DNA from: Acidimicrobiia bacterium | Lineage (GTDB): Bacteria; Actinomycetota; Acidimicrobiia; Spongiisociales; SHLN01 | NCBI GenBank assembly: GCA_030623545.1 | Contig: JAUXLW010000044.1 | Span: forward strand, 1-8,689 | Direction: 5' to 3' | DNA: 8,689 nt | Part shown: in pieces, positions 5,706 to 8,689 of the stretch | How positions within the stretch are numbered: the first letter of the stretch is position 1 | Layout of the letters: each line of letters opens with the position of its first letter | The notes under the pieces: model-generated | The model's database searches: none | Told to the model about the DNA's origin: nothing | What the model saw: only the letters and a program-made list of their open reading frames with translations | Translations under genes and position numbers: made by a program

Positions 5706-5936
5706 TCATCTCACTGGTCGCCACATGTGAAACAGATATGGCGAAGCGATTGGGGTAGAGACGGCAGCAGCATCGTTGCCCGCGCCTCCTTCGCCGGGCC
5801 TGGTCAGGAGAAAGTGGCTATGACAGTTCCAGCACTCTCCCCAGAGCTCAACGCCGGCATCCCGGTTGGTGTCTAAGACGTGGGCAGCGATGCCGTTCAG
5901 CTCGCCGCACTTCGGGCAGGTCTTGGTCACGTCCAT
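5706..5936 (-). CDS. Small zinc-ribbon protein (CPKC...CWNC), function unknown
   Basis: Hypothetical protein of 76 residues. The first 44 residues carry two CxxC knuckles, CPKC (C7, C10) and CWNC (C35, C38), with 24 residues between them. This spacing fits a four-cysteine zinc ribbon; ELWGECWNCHSHFL is well shaped for the second beta-hairpin. The remaining 32 residues are Gly/Ala/Pro-rich and probably disordered, ending at TAG-type stop codon 5706-5708. ATG 5936 is supported by TAGGAT six bases upstream, readable either as a -10 box of a leaderless gene or as an AGGA ribosome site seven bases away. No partner gene shares its strand nearby. Zinc ribbons of this size bind nucleic acids or proteins, but no specific role can be assigned. 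The cysteine pattern is the main evidence that it is real. Confidence 0.6.
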   Translation of the reverse strand: MDVTKTCPKCGELNGIAAHVLDTNRDAGVELWGECWNCHSHFLLTRPGEGGAGNDAAAVSTPIASPYLFHMWRPVR

Positions 5937-6080
5937 GGGCCGATCCTACGCCCGCTCTGAGGAGCAGGTCGAGGTCGGGGATGGTTTCTTGCTTGATCCC
6001 ACCGCTACGGCCGCGGATCGAGGCCGAGGGGCAAGGCAAGGGGCGGGAAGTAAGTGACCCTCGGGAGCGTTGGGTATCAG
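5937..6080. other. Intergenic region between the zinc-ribbon and pirin genes
   Basis: These 144 bases separate two divergent genes. Besides the zinc-ribbon promoter I see a purine-rich run GGCAAGGCAAGGGGCGGGAAG (in 6029-6050) ahead of the pirin start. No convincing promoter for pirin stands out; TAAGTG (6051-6056) is a weak -10 candidate. The longer minus-strand frames across this area look like shadows. Confidence 0.4.
5943..5972 (-). promoter_or_regulatory. Promoter of the zinc-ribbon gene (TCGACC-18-TAGGAT), likely leaderless
   Basis: On the minus strand TCGACC (5972-5967; four of six to TTGACA) is followed after 18 bases by TAGGAT (5948-5943). The ATG comes six bases later. The AGGA inside TAGGAT could instead act as an SD, so the two readings compete. 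Confidence 0.4.
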
Positions 6081-6962
6081 ATGAGCATTAGCGGCCAGAT
6101 TCATCCGACCGGGGTCGTCCAGGGCCTCCGTACCTTCGAAGGCGAGGGCTTCGCGGTCCGGCGCCCGTTTCCGACCAATCAGCTCGACCATCTCGGGCCG
6201 TTCCTGCTGCTCGACGAGATGGGCCCCTCCGAGAACGCACCGGGGGAGGCCAAGGGAGCCCCCGACCATCCGCATCGGGGCTTCGAAACGGTTACCTACG
6301 TGCTTGACGGGGAGATGGAACATAAGGATTCGGTCGGCAACAAAGGCCTGATCCGGCCCGGAGAGGTGCAGTGGATGACCGCAGGTTCAGGGATCGTGCA
6401 TTCCGAGCTGCCGTCGGCCCCGATACTCGCCAACGGTGGCCGAACCCACGGGTTTCAGCTGTGGATCAACCTGCCGCAGAAAGCCAAGATGCACCGGCCT
6501 CGCTATCAAGACTTGACGGCCGACTTACTTCCGAAGGTGGACCTTGACGGAGGAAGGGCTGTGATCATTGCCGGGAAGGCCTTCGGTACCAGGGGGCCTG
6601 CCGACACGTTCTTGCCCATCAATTATGTTCACGTGACCCTCCAGCCCGGCGCCTCGACCACTTTGGAGATGGATCCCGGTGATGTCGGGTTCGTCTATTC
6701 GTTTGTCGGTGAGCTGGCACTGGGCTCCGAGCGTCATCCGCTCATGGAAGGCGAGATGGCGGTGTTTGGCGAGGGAGGAGGATCGGTGCCCCTCGAAGGT
6801 GGCGAGAGCGGGGTTGATTTCCTGTTCGGGTCGGCTCAGCAGCTGAACGAGCCGGTCGTGCGATACGGGCCTTTCGTCATGAACACGCGGGAAGAGATCA
6901 TCACCGCTTTCGAGGATTACCAGGCGGGCCGTTTGGGCTCCATCGAGCCTGAGCACACTTAA
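6081..6962 (+). CDS. Pirin family protein (bicupin, metal-binding)
   Basis: Bicupin of 293 residues, the usual size for bacterial pirins. The N-terminal cupin carries the full metal site: DHPHRGFETVTYVL with H63 and H65, then AGSGIVHSE with H107 and E109. These correspond by pattern to His56, His58, His101 and Glu103 of human pirin. The C-terminal cupin (about 175-280) includes INYVHVTLQPGA and ends with FVMNTREEIITAFEDYQAGRLG, typical of the family. Bacterial pirins are reported as quercetin 2,3-dioxygenases or as regulators of central metabolism; which applies here cannot be told. ATG 6081 gives an N-terminus MSISGQIHP that fits the family. GTG 6054 in the same frame is possible, with GGGAAG only three bases upstream. 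The gene stands alone and converges on the EEP enzyme gene. Confidence 0.9.
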   Translation: MSISGQIHPTGVVQGLRTFEGEGFAVRRPFPTNQLDHLGPFLLLDEMGPSENAPGEAKGAPDHPHRGFETVTYVLDGEMEHKDSVGNKGLIRPGEVQWMTAGSGIVHSELPSAPILANGGRTHGFQLWINLPQKAKMHRPRYQDLTADLLPKVDLDGGRAVIIAGKAFGTRGPADTFLPINYVHVTLQPGASTTLEMDPGDVGFVYSFVGELALGSERHPLMEGEMAVFGEGGGSVPLEGGESGVDFLFGSAQQLNEPVVRYGPFVMNTREEIITAFEDYQAGRLGSIEPEHT

Positions 6963-7025
6963 CTGGTGGCACGTCGTGGAAATCGCGCCGCGTGTCTCCA
7001 AGGCCTCTGCGACTGACTATCAGCC

Positions 7026-7706
7026 TCAGGCCAGGTCGAAAACCACTCCGGAGTGATCTGATCCCGCTATCGGGACCACCCATAGATCGGACACCTCGAC
7101 GGCGTGAGTGAAAACGTGATCGATCCTGAGCAGTCGCGGCCAACGGTGCGTTGGGCCCCAGGTCCGGCGGGGCGTCCGGTGATGCCGTCTGGCGACGAGC
7201 CGGTGGGCGTCATCGAATTGCCGCGTTAGTCGCCGGTAAAGGGGCCAGGCAGGGGTCGCGTTCATGTCGCCGACCACCAGCCGGGGACGGGGTGGAGTCT
7301 GTCCCAGATACTCTTCAAAGACCGCCAATTGGCGGCGGCGAGCTGCCAGCTGGGAGGGAATGTGCCTCGGGCCCGGAGCGGCGAAATGTAGGTTGACGAT
7401 CTCGAGGGCCTCATTCAGCGTCGGCCAATCATCCGGTTCGAGCACAGCCACCTGGCCGTCGTTGTGCGGCATTTCCAGCGTGCTGAGCTTGGCCGGGTTG
7501 CGGACGGCGATCCCCATACCCCGAAAGTCATTAGTGGGGGAGAGCTCTCCATGGCTATACATCTCTTCGAGAACCGAAGCTGCCGAGGGAGCCAGCTCCT
7601 GGATGCATACCACGTCGGGGTTGAGGTAACGCAGGGATTCGGCGAAGCCCTCAGCATCAACCCTGGTCGACCATAGATTGGCCGTAAGCACCCGAATTCG
7701 CTCCAT
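7026..7706 (-). CDS. Endonuclease/exonuclease/phosphatase (EEP) family hydrolase
   Basis: Single-domain metal-dependent phosphoesterase of 226 residues with the whole EEP signature. LTANLW includes N10 and CIQEL the metal-binding E37. NLHF provides H107, VVGDMNATP D147 and N149, RIDHVF D196-H197, and GSDHSGV D217-H218. All catalytic positions of the fold are therefore present. Members cut DNA, phosphoinositides or sphingomyelin; the short RTWGP/RLLRIDHVF ending is the type often annotated simply as EEP protein, so the substrate is open. No signal peptide is seen, which argues for a cytoplasmic enzyme. ATG 7706 follows an in-frame TAA two codons upstream and has no good SD. It lies 37 bases downstream of the YczE-like gene on the same strand, probably co-transcribed. 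Confidence 0.88.
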   Translation of the reverse strand: MERIRVLTANLWSTRVDAEGFAESLRYLNPDVVCIQELAPSAASVLEEMYSHGELSPTNDFRGMGIAVRNPAKLSTLEMPHNDGQVAVLEPDDWPTLNEALEIVNLHFAAPGPRHIPSQLAARRRQLAVFEEYLGQTPPRPRLVVGDMNATPAWPLYRRLTRQFDDAHRLVARRHHRTPRRTWGPTHRWPRLLRIDHVFTHAVEVSDLWVVPIAGSDHSGVVFDLA

Positions 7707-7743
7707 GGTTTAGGCATCGGCCCGGAGGCGGCGGGCTTAAGGC

Positions 7744-8355
7744 CTAACGGGCCGCCACCGGGTCCATTCGCAGGCGGGGAAGAAGGACGTGGACTAAGCC
7801 GCCGATTCCAAACGAAAAGAGCACGGTTCCCACCCCGATGGTTCCTCCCAGGACGAAGCCCACCACCAGAACCGTCAACTCGATACCTACACGTACAACT
7901 CCCAGTGGATATCCGCGGGCGGCCAGGCCTGTCATCAAGCCGTCGCGGGGACCGGGGCCCAGGCCGACTCCGATATATAGCCCGGTCCCCAGGCCGACCA
8001 GGAATATGCCGGCCAGGAGCGCAGCCCAGCGGAGCTCGAGGTTGGTGAACTCGGGAAGCGCCCAAATGGTGAGGTCCACGACTAACCCCACCACAATCAC
8101 GTTGGCCACCGTGCCAATCCCGAATCGCTCTTTGAGGGGAATCCAGAGAGAGAGGACGATCAGTCCGGTGATGATCCCAACCGTGCCAATCGGAATGCCG
8201 GTCTTCTTCTCGATCCCCTGATGGAACACTGCCCAGGGAGAGAGGCCAAGGTTGGCGGTGACCATGAGGGCGATGCCCCAGCCAAAGAGCACCAGGCCGA
8301 CGAATAGTCGAGGGAAGCGGCGTCTCAACTCGGCACGGTCTGGGAGCGGGAGCAT
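7744..8355 (-). CDS. YczE/YitT family integral membrane protein
   Basis: Membrane protein of 203 residues with about six hydrophobic spans (near 17-35, 55-73, 79-100, 110-131, 152-171 and 174-193). Family marks are NLGLSPWAVFHQGI (35-48), the WIPLKERFGIGTVANV loop (71-86), the conserved GLGPGPRDGLMTGLA (131-145) and GGTIGVGTVLF (170-180). These match YczE/YyaS-YitT-type proteins of actinobacteria and Bacillus, whose transport or sensing role is not settled. The start ATG 8355 has no SD but TACGCT stands six bases before it, pointing to a leaderless mRNA. The EEP gene follows 37 bases downstream. The upstream neighbour, a lipoprotein, diverges across a 47-base gap. Confidence 0.85.
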   Translation of the reverse strand: MLPLPDRAELRRRFPRLFVGLVLFGWGIALMVTANLGLSPWAVFHQGIEKKTGIPIGTVGIITGLIVLSLWIPLKERFGIGTVANVIVVGLVVDLTIWALPEFTNLELRWAALLAGIFLVGLGTGLYIGVGLGPGPRDGLMTGLAARGYPLGVVRVGIELTVLVVGFVLGGTIGVGTVLFSFGIGGLVHVLLPRLRMDPVAAR

Positions 8356-8361
8356 CGAGGT

Positions 8362-8367
8362 AGCGTA
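8362..8367 (-). promoter_or_regulatory. -10 box (TACGCT) six bases before the YczE-like ATG, likely leaderless
   Basis: The minus strand reads TACGCT-ACCTCG-ATG. TANNNT followed by six bases and the start codon is the standard layout of leaderless actinobacterial genes. The overlapping + strand hexamer TAGCGT (8361-8366) could serve the divergent lipoprotein gene. No clear -35 is seen for either. Confidence 0.45.
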
Positions 8368-8402
8368 ACCCGGGCGGGGTTGGTTAAGAGACAGGAGGAG
8401 GC

Positions 8403-8689
8403 GTGTTTCGGTTCTCGCATATGGGTCTCCTCCTGGTCACGGAGATGATGGTTGCAACAGCGTGCAGCTCCTGGGCAGATGACGGGGACGACGCCAGTGC
8501 CGGTCTCGCCGACCGCTGGGAGGTGCTCCAGCAGCGGGTCCTCGAGGGCCTCGACTCACCGGGCGAGATTGATGACGCTGCCGCAAACAGCAATGCCGCC
8601 GCCATGCTGGAGCAGGCCCGGGCTGCGGAGTCGGTGGGCTGCACTGCCGCCCTCGCCGTCGGCTCTCCTCTGTTATGCGGCCGCCTCGA
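8403..8689 (+). CDS. Putative lipoprotein, N-terminal part (3' truncated by window edge)
   Basis: An open frame runs from GTG 8403 to the right edge, about 95 residues seen. AGGAGG (8393-8398) lies four bases ahead of the GTG; ATG 8421 in the same frame is an alternative with a worse SD. The N-terminus has a short hydrophobic stretch (MGLLLVTEMMVATAC) ending in ATAC-SS, an imperfect lipobox with predicted lipidated C21. An acidic linker (DDGDD) follows, then an Ala-rich helical segment including VGCTAALAVGSPLLC. The charged TE pair within the hydrophobic stretch weakens the signal call. Family unknown. It diverges from the YczE-like gene, with 47 bases between their starts. Confidence 0.62.
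   Translation, partial: MFRFSHMGLLLVTEMMVATACSSWADDGDDASAGLADRWEVLQQRVLEGLDSPGEIDDAAANSNAAAMLEQARAAESVGCTAALAVGSPLLCGRL

Noticed and set aside
5546..5758. 70-codon + strand ORF from TTG after the strong promoter
   Set aside because: It has no SD, no recognisable peptide, runs through a 12-bp hairpin and overlaps the end of the zinc-ribbon gene. Its GC-rich third positions do not separate it from background. Kept only as an alternative to the small RNA.
5848..6039. 63-residue minus-strand ORF overlapping the zinc-ribbon gene
   Set aside because: It overlaps the cysteine-bearing frame in another phase, is Arg/Pro-rich as expected of an out-of-frame GC-rich shadow, and has no motif.
6963..7025. 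Terminator in the pirin/EEP convergent gap
   Set aside because: Only a GCCT-C-AGGC micro-palindrome is visible at 7024 and nearby; no stable stem or U-run.

Overview
The window is GC-rich DNA from a high-GC Gram-positive bacterium. An actinobacterial-type EF-G2, a TatA, GTG starts, and TANNNT boxes 6-7 bases upstream of several ATG codons all point to Actinomycetota. The tandem GDWDGDG-type repeats and overall style would fit the class Acidimicrobiia, but that placement is inference. Most genes are ordinary chromosomal ones. I found no integrase, intact transposase, CRISPR array, rRNA or tRNA.

Layout. (1) 1-137: the C-terminus of an unidentified + strand protein. (2) 138-2674: a consensus TATAAT box framed by a perfect 7-bp inverted repeat, then a large secreted protein. 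It has a signal peptide, an F5/8-type C (discoidin) domain, an Ig-like segment, a DUF4038/GH140-like TIM barrel and five C-terminal repeats of about 47 residues. (3) 2750-3502: tatA (+) converging on a single-domain rhodanese (-), with an EF-G2-type translational GTPase (+) diverging from the rhodanese and running to 5502. (4) 5503-6080: the least explained part. It holds a TTGACA-17-GATATT promoter directly after the EF-G2 gene, about 110 bases without a convincing gene, a strong GC hairpin, and a small minus-strand zinc-ribbon protein (5706-5936). (5) 6081-6962: a pirin-family cupin (+). (6) 7026-8355: a minus-strand pair, a YczE/YitT-like membrane protein followed by an endonuclease/exonuclease/phosphatase-fold enzyme. 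(7) 8403-8689: the N-terminus of a putative lipoprotein (+), cut off by the window edge.

How the genes relate. No single pathway links them. The secreted glycosidase-like protein and TatA both concern export or the cell surface. The two minus-strand genes 7026-8355 look like one transcription unit. The parts most worth a second look are the promoter-plus-hairpin locus after the EF-G2 gene (a candidate small RNA, or possibly a decayed IS200/IS605-like end), the zinc-ribbon mini-protein beside it, the palindrome around the promoter of the secreted protein, and that protein's domain architecture. I see no convincing new defence or mobile system.
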